From positions 1 to 62,243 of the forward strand of contig RFZB01000002.1 of NCBI GenBank assembly GCA_009920915.1: a stretch of DNA of 62,243 nt, given 5' to 3'. Positions 16,204 through 24,765 of this stretch are shown here, piece after piece. The notes below the pieces were generated by a model, which saw nothing but the letters and a program-made list of their open reading frames with translations, had not been told where the DNA came from and searched no databases. The position numbers and the translations under genes are program-made. The stretch comes from Sphingomonadaceae bacterium (lineage in GTDB: Bacteria > Pseudomonadota > Alphaproteobacteria > Sphingomonadales > Sphingomonadaceae). The first letter of the stretch is position 1, and each line of letters opens with the position of its first letter.

Positions 16204-18021
16204 ATGAAAACGCTTGTTTCAACGCTCGCACTTGGCCTGTCGCTTGCCATGGCAAGCCCGGTGCTGGCAGCCACGCCTGCCGCGCCCACAGCCGCCGATG
16301 CCGACAAATTCATTGCTGATGCTGAGAAAGTTCTGGGGGATTTCTCTGTCTATAACGGCCAAGTCCAGTGGATTAACAACACCTATATCACGGATGATAC
16401 CGACGCCGTTGCCGCCAAGGTGGGGGCTGAAGGCACGGAATTGGCCGTAAAATATGCCACACAGGCGGCGCGCTATATGCAGGCGCCGGGCTTAAGTGCC
16501 GATACAAAGCGCAAGCTGGATATGTTGCGTGGCGGCCTTGTTCTGCCTGCCCCGGCCACGGCGGAGGCGGCCAAAGAGTTGAATGAAATCGCCACCCGCC
16601 TCAATTCCACTTACGGCAAGGGCAAAGGCACGCTCAATGGCAAGCCGATCAATGGATCGGACATTGAAGCGGAAATGGGCACCAATCGAAACCCGGACCA
16701 GCTCAAGGAAATGTGGGTCAGCTGGCACAATAATGTCGGCAGCCCAATGCGCGAAGATTATGCCCGGCTGGTTGAGATTGCCAATCAGGGGGCCAAGGAC
16801 TTGGGCTATGCCGATGTCGGCGCGATGTGGCGGTCAGGCTATGATATGCCGGCGGATGATTTTGCGAAGCTGACGGACAAGCTATGGGCACAAGTCAAGC
16901 CGCTCTATGACCAGCTCCATTGCTACACGCGCACCAAGCTCAATGAAAAATATGGCGATGCCGTGCAGGCTAAGACGGGGCCGATCCGTGCCGATTTGCT
17001 TGGCAATATGTGGGCGCAGGAATGGGGCGATATCTACCCGATTGTCGCGCCTAAGGGTGCTGGAGACATTGGCTATGATATTGGCGATTTGCTGAAGGCC
17101 AAGGGCTATGATCCCCTAAAGATGGTGCAAACAGGCGAAGGCTTTTTCTCATCCCTTGGGTTCGCGCCTTTGCCCAAAAGCTTTTACGAGCGGTCCCAAA
17201 TCACCAAGCCAGCTGATCGCGAAGTTGTTTGCCATGCAAGCGCTTGGAACATCAACAATGTCGATGATCTGCGCATCAAAATGTGCACCAAGGTCAATGC
17301 AGGCGATTTTGTGACTGTCCATCATGAGCTGGGCCATAATTATTATCAGCGCGCCTATAACACGCAGAGCCTGCTCTACATGAATGGTGCCAATGACGGC
17401 TTCCATGAAGCCATTGGCGATGCTGTCGCTTTGTCGATTACGCCGGAATATCTGGTGCAAATTGGCTTGTTGGATAAGGCGCAAGTGCCCAGCGCGGATA
17501 AGGATTTGGGCCTGTTGTTGCGTCAGGCGATGGACAAGGTGGCGTTCCTGCCCTTTGGCCTTTTGGTCGATAAATGGCGTTGGGGTGTCTTTAACGGCAG
17601 CATTGCCCCCACCAATTATAATCAGGGCTGGACCGACCTACGCCTGCAATATCAAGGCATTATTCCGCCTGCAGAGCGCAGCGAAGCCAATTTTGATGCG
17701 GGCGCCAAATACCATATTCCCGGCAACACGCCCTATACGCGGTATTTCCTCGCGCGTATTTTGCAGTTCCAATTCTACAAGGCCGCCTGTGACATTGCGA
17801 AGTGGAAAGGGCCGCTCCACCGCTGTTCTTTCTATGGCAATAAAGAGGTTGGCAAACGCCTGAACGCGATGCTGGAAATGGGTGCGTCCAAGCCTTGGCC
17901 CGATGCGCTGCAGGCCTTTACGGGCAAGCGCGACATGGATGGCACAGCAATGATTGCCTATTTCAAGCCGCTGATGACGTGGCTGCAAGCGCAGAACAAA
18001 GGCAAAAGCTGCGGCTGGTAA
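16204..18021 (+). CDS. Secreted M2 peptidyl-dipeptidase (ACE-like)
   Basis: Bacterial homologues of angiotensin-converting enzyme are zinc dipeptidyl carboxypeptidases. The 605-residue product has a signal peptide (MKTLVSTLALGLSLAMASPVLA) and one catalytic domain. The zinc site is H374-E375-L-G-H378, with the third ligand E402 in GFHEAIGD, the same 24-residue spacing as in ACE. A GGAG site is present. With the DPP-IV upstream it suggests a periplasmic peptide-scavenging set. Confidence 0.94.
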   Translation: MKTLVSTLALGLSLAMASPVLAATPAAPTAADADKFIADAEKVLGDFSVYNGQVQWINNTYITDDTDAVAAKVGAEGTELAVKYATQAARYMQAPGLSADTKRKLDMLRGGLVLPAPATAEAAKELNEIATRLNSTYGKGKGTLNGKPINGSDIEAEMGTNRNPDQLKEMWVSWHNNVGSPMREDYARLVEIANQGAKDLGYADVGAMWRSGYDMPADDFAKLTDKLWAQVKPLYDQLHCYTRTKLNEKYGDAVQAKTGPIRADLLGNMWAQEWGDIYPIVAPKGAGDIGYDIGDLLKAKGYDPLKMVQTGEGFFSSLGFAPLPKSFYERSQITKPADREVVCHASAWNINNVDDLRIKMCTKVNAGDFVTVHHELGHNYYQRAYNTQSLLYMNGANDGFHEAIGDAVALSITPEYLVQIGLLDKAQVPSADKDLGLLLRQAMDKVAFLPFGLLVDKWRWGVFNGSIAPTNYNQGWTDLRLQYQGIIPPAERSEANFDAGAKYHIPGNTPYTRYFLARILQFQFYKAACDIAKWKGPLHRCSFYGNKEVGKRLNAMLEMGASKPWPDALQAFTGKRDMDGTAMIAYFKPLMTWLQAQNKGKSCGW

Positions 18022-18031
18022 AAATCTGAGG

Positions 18032-18055
18032 CTCGGGCAGGTCAATCTGCCCGGG
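18032..18055. terminator. Hairpin between convergent genes
   Basis: CTCGGGCAG and CTGCCCGGG form a stem around a six-base loop in the 47-base gap between the peptidase and the SDR gene. There is no T-run in either direction, so terminator function is only likely. Confidence 0.4.
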
Positions 18056-18068
18056 CCCCCTTATATCT

Positions 18069-18854
18069 CTAGGCGTTGCGCGCGATGAGCCCGCCATCAA
18101 CAGGGATGATTGCGCCTGTCACAAAGCCAGACGCGGGCAGGGCGAGGTTAAGCGTCATATGCGCAACTTCCTCTGCCAAGCCATAGCGGCGCAAGGCCGT
18201 GCGTCGGCGGGCAAATGTCGCTTTGTCTGCCTCTGGCACCTTCTCGGTCATTCCCGTCAAAATTGGGCCGGGGCAGATGCAGTTCACGGTAATGCCCTCT
18301 TTGCCTAAATCGACCGCAAGGCCGCGGGTCAGGCCAACCACACCTGATTTGGCAGCGACATAGGGCGTATTGCCGGGCGTCGCGCCTAGCCCTTCTGTCG
18401 AGGCAATGTTGATGATGCGCGCTGCATCGCTTTGCCGCAGCCAAGGCAGGGCGGCCCGCACCATGCGCTGCTGCGCGCTCAGCATCACGGCCAAAGCGCG
18501 ATCCCAAATCGCGTCATAGTCGGCGCTGCCGTCGAGCGGGCAAAAGCTGGAAACACCGGCGTTGTTCACCAGAATATCAATTCCGCCAAAGCTGGCCGCA
18601 ATCTCACCCACCACCTGCTGAATGGCCCCTTCGTCTGCCACATTCAGCGCAAAGGCGCGGGCGGTGGATATGCCCGCAGCCGCTATTTCCGCCACCACAG
18701 CCTCACACGCGGCAAGATCAAGGTCCGTCACGGCTACCTGCGCGCCTTCGCGCGCAAACAAATGGGCCGTGGCGCGCCCCATGCCCGAGGCTGCGCCGGT
18801 GATGATCACATGGCGGCCAGCGACAGAGCGGCTCAATGGCTGATAAGGCTGCAT
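18069..18854 (-). CDS. Short-chain dehydrogenase/reductase
   Basis: The 261-residue NAD(P)-binding oxidoreductase is a classical SDR: TGAASGMG (19-26), NNAG (97-100), catalytic S152, Y165 and K169, and the C-terminal SGFVTGAIIPVDGG. D44 after the second strand (VTDLD) favours NAD over NADP. The ATG 18854 has a GGAGAGG site; a longer reading frame upstream has none. The substrate is unknown. The AMP nucleosidase gene lies 60 bases upstream on the same strand. Confidence 0.88.
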   Translation of the reverse strand: MQPYQPLSRSVAGRHVIITGAASGMGRATAHLFAREGAQVAVTDLDLAACEAVVAEIAAAGISTARAFALNVADEGAIQQVVGEIAASFGGIDILVNNAGVSSFCPLDGSADYDAIWDRALAVMLSAQQRMVRAALPWLRQSDAARIINIASTEGLGATPGNTPYVAAKSGVVGLTRGLAVDLGKEGITVNCICPGPILTGMTEKVPEADKATFARRRTALRRYGLAEEVAHMTLNLALPASGFVTGAIIPVDGGLIARNA

Positions 18855-18914
18855 ATCCTCTCCTTTTGTGTGCCAGACTAGCCATGCTGGCCCGGCGCAC
18901 AAGAGCAGGATGGA

Positions 18915-20369
18915 TCAGCGGAAGGGCGGCTCGTTAAAGGCGCGCAATTTGCGGCTGTGGAGCTTTGCGCCTTCGGCCTTTAACTGGCGGCAGGCTTCAA
19001 TGCCAATCAGCAGATGCTCCGCAATCGCCCGCTCATAAAAGCGGTTGGCCTGTCCGGGAAGCTTCAGCTCGCCATGCAGCGGCTTGTCTGACACGCACAG
19101 CAAAGTCCCATAAGGCACGCGGAAGCGATAGCCTTGGGCGGCAATCGTTGCTGATTCCATATCAATGCCAATCGCGCGCGATTGCGAAAAGCGCAGCGCC
19201 GATTTGGAATAGCGCAATTCCCAATTGCGATCGTCAGTGGTGACGATGGTGCCCGTGCGCAGCCGGGCTTTCAGGGCCTCGGCGCTTTCGCCCGAAACAA
19301 TCTCCGCCGCCTTCGCCATCGCCAATTGCACTTCGGCAATGGGGGGGATGGGGATTTCCGGCGGCAAAAGATCATCCAGCACATGGTCATCACGCAAATA
19401 AGCGTGCGCCAACACAAAATCGCCAATGCGCTGGCTGGCGCGCAGCCCGCCGCAATGGCCAATCATCAGCCAAGCCTCGGGCCGGAGCACTGCTAAATGA
19501 TCTGTGATGGTTTTGGCGTTCGATGGGCCAACACCAATGTTGACGAGGGTAATGCCGCTCTTATCCGGCGCGCACAGGTGCCAAGCCGGCATTTGGTGGC
19601 GCCGCCAGGCGCTATCTGCCACGCTGCTGAGCGGGTCTTCTGTCTTGTCGGTCACAGTCACGCCGCCGGGGCAGGACAACATGGTATAGCCGCTGCCATT
19701 GCCCAATTGGCTGCACGCCCAGCGCACAAATTCATCCACATAGCGATGATAATTGGTGAACAGCACATAACGCTGCACATGCTCAGGCGGGGTGCCCGTG
19801 TAATGGCGCAGCCGGGCGAGTGAAAAATCAGTCCGCAGGCCATCAAATAAGGACAGCGGGTGCGGCAGGCTGGGGTCTGCAGTCAGCAAACCATCAGCAA
19901 TTTCATCACCAATGGCGGAAAGTTCGGTTGAGGGGAACCAGCGGGCCAAATCAATTGCGCGAACATCGCCAAATTCGGTTCCGGCATCCAGCACATAGGG
20001 GAAGGGAATTTCTTGGCGGCCTTCGCGCGCCTCAACCACGACGCCATAATCGGCAATCAAAATATCAATTTGCTCAGCCAGATAATCGCCAAAGAGCGAA
20101 GGCTTGGTTACGCTGGTGACATAATGGCCGGGTGCGGGCAGACGGCCAAAAGAGCGTTGTGGCTCGGCGCTATCGGTGTCGCCCGACCAGGTTAGATGGA
20201 TTTCAGGATAGGCATAGCGCCCCGTTGTGCGGGCCGCAGGATCGGGCAAGGTGCCTTCGGCAATATAGGCCTCAATATCGTCACGCAGGTGTTTGACAGA
20301 GGCGCGAAAAAGCTGGTCCAGCTGGGCGACAATCGCCTGACCATTTGGGGATTTTGTCTTCACTTCCAT
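18915..20369 (-). CDS. amn: AMP nucleosidase
   Basis: Amn splits AMP into adenine and ribose 5-phosphate and helps control the adenylate pool. The 484-residue product has the N-terminal AMP nucleosidase domain (about 10-190) and a C-terminal phosphorylase-like domain with VNIGVGPSNAKTITDH, MIGHCGGLR and AIGIDMESATIAAQGYRF. Length matches the family. The reading frame starts at ATG 20369 (MEVKTKS). Confidence 0.93.
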   Translation of the reverse strand: MEVKTKSPNGQAIVAQLDQLFRASVKHLRDDIEAYIAEGTLPDPAARTTGRYAYPEIHLTWSGDTDSAEPQRSFGRLPAPGHYVTSVTKPSLFGDYLAEQIDILIADYGVVVEAREGRQEIPFPYVLDAGTEFGDVRAIDLARWFPSTELSAIGDEIADGLLTADPSLPHPLSLFDGLRTDFSLARLRHYTGTPPEHVQRYVLFTNYHRYVDEFVRWACSQLGNGSGYTMLSCPGGVTVTDKTEDPLSSVADSAWRRHQMPAWHLCAPDKSGITLVNIGVGPSNAKTITDHLAVLRPEAWLMIGHCGGLRASQRIGDFVLAHAYLRDDHVLDDLLPPEIPIPPIAEVQLAMAKAAEIVSGESAEALKARLRTGTIVTTDDRNWELRYSKSALRFSQSRAIGIDMESATIAAQGYRFRVPYGTLLCVSDKPLHGELKLPGQANRFYERAIAEHLLIGIEACRQLKAEGAKLHSRKLRAFNEPPFR

Positions 20370-20422
20370 CGCAGAGATTTACACAAACTGGCCCATAATC
20401 GCAAGTCAGGCCCGCCGCGCAC

Positions 20423-20454
20423 AAAAAAGGGGACGGCGGTTTCGCGCCGTCCCC
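20423..20454 (-). terminator. Rho-independent terminator after the peroxiredoxin gene
   Basis: On the minus strand GGGGACGGCG pairs with CGCCGTCCCC across a six-base loop and is followed by six T. It lies 25 bases beyond the peroxiredoxin stop codon. Confidence 0.9.
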
Positions 20455-20478
20455 TGCTTTCCTCTCCCTGGAAAACTC

Positions 20479-20949
20479 TTAAAGCTGCTCTAGCATATAT
20501 TCTGCAGAACTCACGCGAAATTCGCCTGGGGCTTCTACAAACAGATGCTCAACAGTGCCATCGTTCACAATCATGGCAAAGCGCTGGCCGCGTCCACCCA
20601 TGCCGAACTTGCTGCCATCCATTTCAAGACCCACAGCTTTTACAAAGTCGCCATTGCCATCGGCGAGCATGGTCACCTTGTCATCCACGCCAGAGGCCTT
20701 GCCCCAGGCGCCCATGACAAAGGCATCATTCACGGCTGTGCAGGCAATGACATCAATGCCCTTGGCCTTCAGGTCGTCAGCTTTTTCGACAAAGCCCGGC
20801 AAGTGCTTGGCCGAGCAGGTGGGCGTGAATGCGCCGGGCACCGAAAACAGCGCCACGCGCTTGCCAACAAAAAACGCCGTCGATGCAACGGGCTGCGGAC
20901 CTTCGGCGGTCGGCTGGATGAAAGTTACGGCGGGAAGCTTGTCACCAAC
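20479..20949 (-). CDS. Peroxiredoxin (Prx5/AhpC-TSA type) lacking a recognisable start codon
   Basis: The reading frame is a thiol peroxidase of the Prx5 group. It has the peroxidatic Cys in PGAFTPTC, a second Cys in VIACTAVNDAFVM and the C-terminal VEHLFVEAPGEFRVSSAEYML. Similarity starts at the codon for Val at 20949 (VGDKLPAVTF) and gives the usual length of about 156 residues. No ATG, GTG or TTG exists in frame between the preceding nuclease stop (TAA, 20973-20971) and that point. The first usable start is GTG 20856, which would remove about 31 residues of the fold. An ATG at 20951-20949 is out of frame. Either a small indel or an unusual start is involved. Confidence 0.75.
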   Translation of the reverse strand, partial: VGDKLPAVTFIQPTAEGPQPVASTAFFVGKRVALFSVPGAFTPTCSAKHLPGFVEKADDLKAKGIDVIACTAVNDAFVMGAWGKASGVDDKVTMLADGNGDFVKAVGLEMDGSKFGMGGRGQRFAMIVNDGTVEHLFVEAPGEFRVSSAEYMLEQL

Positions 20950-20970
20950 ATGACAATGAGGGAAAGCGCG

Positions 20971-21405
20971 TTATGGCGCCGGGCACCAAGGCTGGCGGCG
21001 CCCCCCTTGATAAGGCCGGGCCAGCCCCTCGCGCACCAAAATCATGCCCAAGGATTGGCCATCGCGCAGCAATAGGCGGAGCTTGCGGCCATAGCGATCT
21101 TGATCGCGTGTGATGGTCCCCAGTTGCACCGGCCCAGCATTTAGCAGCGCTTGCAGGCGCAGCGTGGCCGCACGGCCTAAGTCCGCCTCACGTGGGCAGC
21201 GGGCCGGGTGGGTTTCGGGCGCATCAATATCTGCCACGCGGATCTTTTCTCCGGCCAACCAGATCGTATCGCCATCAACCACACAATTCACCCCGCCACC
21301 TTGATGGCATAGGCTGAAGGGTGCGCGGGCAAGGGCAGGCGAGGCAAGGCCCAAAAACCCCAGCATCAGCGCGCCAAAAACCGAATAAATTGCATGATAT
21401 TTCAT
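20971..21405 (-). CDS. Secreted thermonuclease (SNase) family protein
   Basis: The 144-residue protein has a signal sequence (about 1-27, ending ASPALA) and one staphylococcal nuclease domain. It has the calcium-site segment VVDGDTI (42-48), R56, E64 in DIDAPET and R107 in DRYGRKLR, matching the catalytic Arg-Glu-Arg of SNase. ATG 21405 is chosen because it begins the signal peptide; the frame stays open further upstream. Its TAA is in the same frame as, and directly before, the peroxiredoxin frame. Confidence 0.85.
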   Translation of the reverse strand: MKYHAIYSVFGALMLGFLGLASPALARAPFSLCHQGGGVNCVVDGDTIWLAGEKIRVADIDAPETHPARCPREADLGRAATLRLQALLNAGPVQLGTITRDQDRYGRKLRLLLRDGQSLGMILVREGLARPYQGGRRQPWCPAP

Positions 21406-21530
21406 GCGGTTGAGCTTGGCACTCTCGCCACGCAGGCAAAGCACAACCGATGCCATTTTGGCAGCAACGTTGACGCACCCCGCCGCCATCCCCATCTTCG
21501 CAGGCACGCCATTTCATTCAGGAGATTATA

Positions 21531-22667
21531 ATGCCCCGCATCGCGCCCCAATTGGCAGCCCGCCGTGTGTCTGCTGCCGCACTTGCCCTGGTTTTGGCGG
21601 CATGTGGCACTGGCCCTGCCGGCGCGCAGCAGGCGGATATGCCGTTTACTTTGTCAGAGGCGGGACAGTTTAATGAGCCTTGGGCTATGGCCTTTTTGCC
21701 CGATGGCCGTGCCTTGGTGACAGAGAAGAGCGGCCAGCTAAAGCTATGGCGCGAAGGGGCAGCGGCGACGCTGGTAACGGGTGTGCCGACCGTGTCTTAT
21801 GCCGGCCAAGGCGGCTTGGGGGATGTCGCACTCCACCCTGATTTTGCGCGCAACAAGATCGTCTATCTCAGCTGGGCAGAAGCCGAGGGGGATGTGAAAG
21901 GGGCTGCCGTTGGCCGTGCCAAATTGGTGGAAGATAAAAATGGCGCGCGGTTGGACGGGCTAGAGATTATTTGGCGGCAATCCCCCAAAGTGACAGGCAA
22001 TGGCCATTTTGGCCACCGCCTTGCTTTCGGGCCAGATGGCAAGCTGTATATCGCGTCTGGTGAACGGCAAAAATTTGATCCCGCCCAAGATCTATCCACG
22101 AATTTGGGCAAGGTTGTTCGCGTGAATGACAATGGCAGCGTGCCCGCGGATAACCCGATGGCTGATAAGGGCGGCGTGACCGCTCAAATCTATGCCTATG
22201 GCCTGCGTAACCCCTTGGGTCTGGATTTTGATGCAGCAGGCCGGCTTTGGGAAATGGAAATGGGGCCGCGCCATGGTGATGAGCTGAACCTTGTCACACC
22301 GGGCGCTAATTTTGGCTATCCCAAAGTGTCCAATGGCGATCATTATGACGGACGCGATATTCCCGATCATGCCCCCGGCGATGGCTATGTTGCGCCCAAG
22401 GTCTTTTGGGTGCCTGCCATCTCTCCCAGCAGCCTTATGATTTATAAGGGCAAGCGCTTTGCCAATTGGACGGGCGATGCCTTTATTGGCGCGCTGAGCG
22501 GCAAGGCGCTGGTCCATGTTAACTTAGACGGCGAAACTGCGACCAAAGCCAACCAATGGCCAATGGAAAAGCGCATCCGCGAGGTCGATCAATCGCCTGA
22601 CGGCCATGTCTGGCTGTTGGAAGATGGGCCGAATGCGCGGCTGTTGAAATTGACGCCGAAGAAATAA
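21531..22667 (+). CDS. Lipoprotein PQQ-dependent aldose sugar dehydrogenase
   Basis: The 378-residue product is a soluble-glucose-dehydrogenase-type six-bladed propeller (GSDH family). It has a lipoprotein signal with lipobox LAAC (C25), FNEPWAMAFLPDGRALVTEKSG, GNGHFGHRLAFGPDGKLY (active-site His region), GLRNPLGLDFD and MGPRHGDELN. Such enzymes oxidise aldoses at the outer periplasm with PQQ. No PQQ synthesis genes are in the window. An AGGAG site precedes the ATG. It is divergent from the nuclease gene. Confidence 0.9.
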   Translation: MPRIAPQLAARRVSAAALALVLAACGTGPAGAQQADMPFTLSEAGQFNEPWAMAFLPDGRALVTEKSGQLKLWREGAAATLVTGVPTVSYAGQGGLGDVALHPDFARNKIVYLSWAEAEGDVKGAAVGRAKLVEDKNGARLDGLEIIWRQSPKVTGNGHFGHRLAFGPDGKLYIASGERQKFDPAQDLSTNLGKVVRVNDNGSVPADNPMADKGGVTAQIYAYGLRNPLGLDFDAAGRLWEMEMGPRHGDELNLVTPGANFGYPKVSNGDHYDGRDIPDHAPGDGYVAPKVFWVPAISPSSLMIYKGKRFANWTGDAFIGALSGKALVHVNLDGETATKANQWPMEKRIREVDQSPDGHVWLLEDGPNARLLKLTPKK

Positions 22668-22674
22668 TCTTCTT

Positions 22675-22770
22675 CGTCATGCTGAACTGGTTTCAGCATC
22701 CATTGGCACCCATGGCGGAGACGCGAACACTGCCGTGATCATGGATCCCGAAACAAGTTCGGGATGACGG
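22675..22770. repeat. Family B repeats, inverted pair at a convergent junction
   Basis: 22741-22770 is a copy of the 1351-1380 core (ATGGATCC, CGAAACAAGTTCG, GGATGACG) and 22675-22703 is a diverged copy in the opposite direction (CGTCATGCTGAA, TTTCAGCATCCAT). Together they fill the gap between the convergent sugar dehydrogenase and trmB genes and could serve as a two-way transcript end. Confidence 0.65.
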
Positions 22771-22777
22771 ATAGGCG

Positions 22778-23458
22778 TTACACCCGGATATAGCGGAAAT
22801 ACCAAATGTCGTGGCCAAAGACGGTGCGGGCCTTGCGGGCATAGCGCGTTTCGGGCCAGTCATCGGGGCGGATAAGGAAATCGCTGGCGGTCTTGGCTTG
22901 CCAAATGAAATCCGTCCGCCGGTTCATCTGCATCATGGCCCAGCGGCAATAAATCGGGTGGTCGGTGCCAAAGCGGAATTCCCCGCCGGGCTTTAGCTTG
23001 GCGGCAATCCGATCCAAGGGGCCGGGGTTCATCATCCGGCGCTTGGCATGGCGGGCCTTGGGCCAAGGGTCTGGGTGGAGCAGATAGACTTTATCAAGCG
23101 AGGCATCGGGAAAACGCGCCAATACCTCCATCGCATCGCCCATGTGAATGCGGACATTGGTCAGAGCATCATCACGCACATGCATCAGCGCACCGACCAC
23201 GCCGTTTACAAAGGGCTCGCAGCCAATAAAGCCATGGTCAGGGCGCAAACCAGCTTGATAGGCAAGATGCTCGCCCGCACCAAAGCCAATTTCAAACTCC
23301 ATCGGCCGATCATCGCCAAAGAGCAGGCGGGCATCCAGTGGGCCATCTGGCACGGCAATGGTCGGCAGAAAATCATCGACCAGTGCCTGCTGGCCCGCGC
23401 GCAGCTTATGCCCCTTGGCGCGGCCATACAGCCGGTTGAGCGTGGTTGGATCTTTCAT
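22778..23458 (-). CDS. trmB: tRNA (guanine46-N7)-methyltransferase TrmB
   Basis: TrmB forms m7G46 in the tRNA variable loop. The 226-residue product has the SAM site EIGFGAGEHL, the acidic GDAMEVL segment and the signature LHPDPWPKARHAKRRM, plus GTDHPIYCRW near the C-terminus. It lies 40 bases downstream of metK, which makes its methyl donor; lnt-metK-trmB are consecutive on this strand. Confidence 0.95.
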   Translation of the reverse strand: MKDPTTLNRLYGRAKGHKLRAGQQALVDDFLPTIAVPDGPLDARLLFGDDRPMEFEIGFGAGEHLAYQAGLRPDHGFIGCEPFVNGVVGALMHVRDDALTNVRIHMGDAMEVLARFPDASLDKVYLLHPDPWPKARHAKRRMMNPGPLDRIAAKLKPGGEFRFGTDHPIYCRWAMMQMNRRTDFIWQAKTASDFLIRPDDWPETRYARKARTVFGHDIWYFRYIRV

Positions 23459-23498
23459 AGGGCGGGCGCTTAAGCGTCCGCCCCCACAACCGCAAGCC

Positions 23499-24713
23499 TT
23501 AGCGGCCCAAAGCCGCCTTCAGGTCCGCGACCAGATCAGTGCGTTCCCATGGGAAGAAATCACCCTCCGCCTTGCGGCCAAAATGGCCATAGGCCGCCGT
23601 CGGGCGATAAATCGGCTTATTGAGGCCCAGATGCGTGCGGATGCCGCGCGGCGTCAGCTTGCCCAGCTTGTCGATGGATTTGATTGCGGCTTCAATGGCG
23701 TCATCGCCCACCACGCCCGTGCCATGCGTATCGACATACAGCGACAGCGGCTCTGACACGCCAATGGCGTAAGCAAGCTGGATGGTGCAGCGCTTGGCAA
23801 GGCCCGCTGCCACAATATTCTTTGCCAAATAGCGCGTGATATACGCGGCCGAGCGGTCCACCTTGGTCGGGTCTTTGCCCGAAAATGCACCGCCACCATG
23901 CGGCGCTGCGCCACCATAGGTGTCGACAATGATCTTGCGACCCGTAAGTCCCGCATCGCCATCCGGCCCGCCAATTTCAAAGCTGCCCGTAGGGTTAATG
24001 TGGTAAACCGTTTCGTCGGACAGCAAGGCGGCTGGAATCACATCAGCCACAACCTGCTTTACATAGGCCTTCAACTGCGCGTCTTTTTCACCCGAGTCAT
24101 AGCCCGGCTTGTGCTGGGTTGAGACGACAATGGCGGTTGCAGCACTTGGCTTGCCATTTTCAAAACGCAGCGTGACTTGGCTCTTGGTGTCGGGCTCTAA
24201 GAAGGGTGCAGCGCCTGCGTGCCGGTCGGCGGCCATACGCTCCAAAATCTTGTGGCTGTAATCCAGCGTCGCCGGCATCAGATCAGGCGTTTCATCACAG
24301 GCAAAGCCAAACATAATGCCTTGGTCGCCAGCGCCTTCATCCTTATTGCCCGAGGCGTCCACGCCTTGGGCAATATGCGCAGATTGCGGGTGGAGATTGT
24401 TGTAGAAGTTCAACGTTTCCCAGTGAAAGCCCGACTGTTCATAGCCAATATCTTTCACGACCTTGCGGACCGTTGCTTCAATTTCGTCCTTGACGCCCGG
24501 CGCCCAATTGCCCGCTTCATCCATAATGCCCTTGCCGCGGATTTCACCGGCCAGCACCACCAGCTGCGTTGTCGTCATCGTTTCACACGCGACACGCGCT
24601 TCGGGATCTTTCGACAAAAACAGGTCGACAATGGCGTCTGAAATCTGGTCCGCCACCTTATCAGGATGGCCTTCCGAAACGCTTTCAGACGTAAAGAGGT
24701 AGCTGCTACGCAT
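23499..24713 (-). CDS. metK: S-adenosylmethionine synthetase
   Basis: MetK joins ATP and methionine to make SAM. The 404-residue protein has all family motifs: [14 protein letters not shown] near the N-terminus, [31 protein letters not shown] and a DTHGTG loop. A 52-base gap separates it from lnt upstream. That gap holds a six-base-pair hairpin (ATAAAG with CTTTAT, 24733-24749) but nothing that looks like a full SAM riboswitch. Confidence 0.97.
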   Translation of the reverse strand: MRSSYLFTSESVSEGHPDKVADQISDAIVDLFLSKDPEARVACETMTTTQLVVLAGEIRGKGIMDEAGNWAPGVKDEIEATVRKVVKDIGYEQSGFHWETLNFYNNLHPQSAHIAQGVDASGNKDEGAGDQGIMFGFACDETPDLMPATLDYSHKILERMAADRHAGAAPFLEPDTKSQVTLRFENGKPSAATAIVVSTQHKPGYDSGEKDAQLKAYVKQVVADVIPAALLSDETVYHINPTGSFEIGGPDGDAGLTGRKIIVDTYGGAAPHGGGAFSGKDPTKVDRSAAYITRYLAKNIVAAGLAKRCTIQLAYAIGVSEPLSLYVDTHGTGVVGDDAIEAAIKSIDKLGKLTPRGIRTHLGLNKPIYRPTAAYGHFGRKAEGDFFPWERTDLVADLKAALGR

Positions 24714-24765
24714 ACGGGCTGTTTCCTATGGATATAAAGAAAGCTTTATGTCTTGAAATGCGCCT

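Noticed and set aside
20479-20856. Peroxiredoxin starting at GTG 20856
   Set aside because: This would remove about 31 residues that match the family N-terminus and remain in the same open frame, so a lost or unusual start was preferred.
24714-24765. Possible SAM-type riboswitch in the 52-base gap before metK
   Set aside because: Only a 6-bp hairpin (ATAAAG with CTTTAT) is visible and the gap is too short for the known alphaproteobacterial SAM motifs; no conserved core could be recognised.
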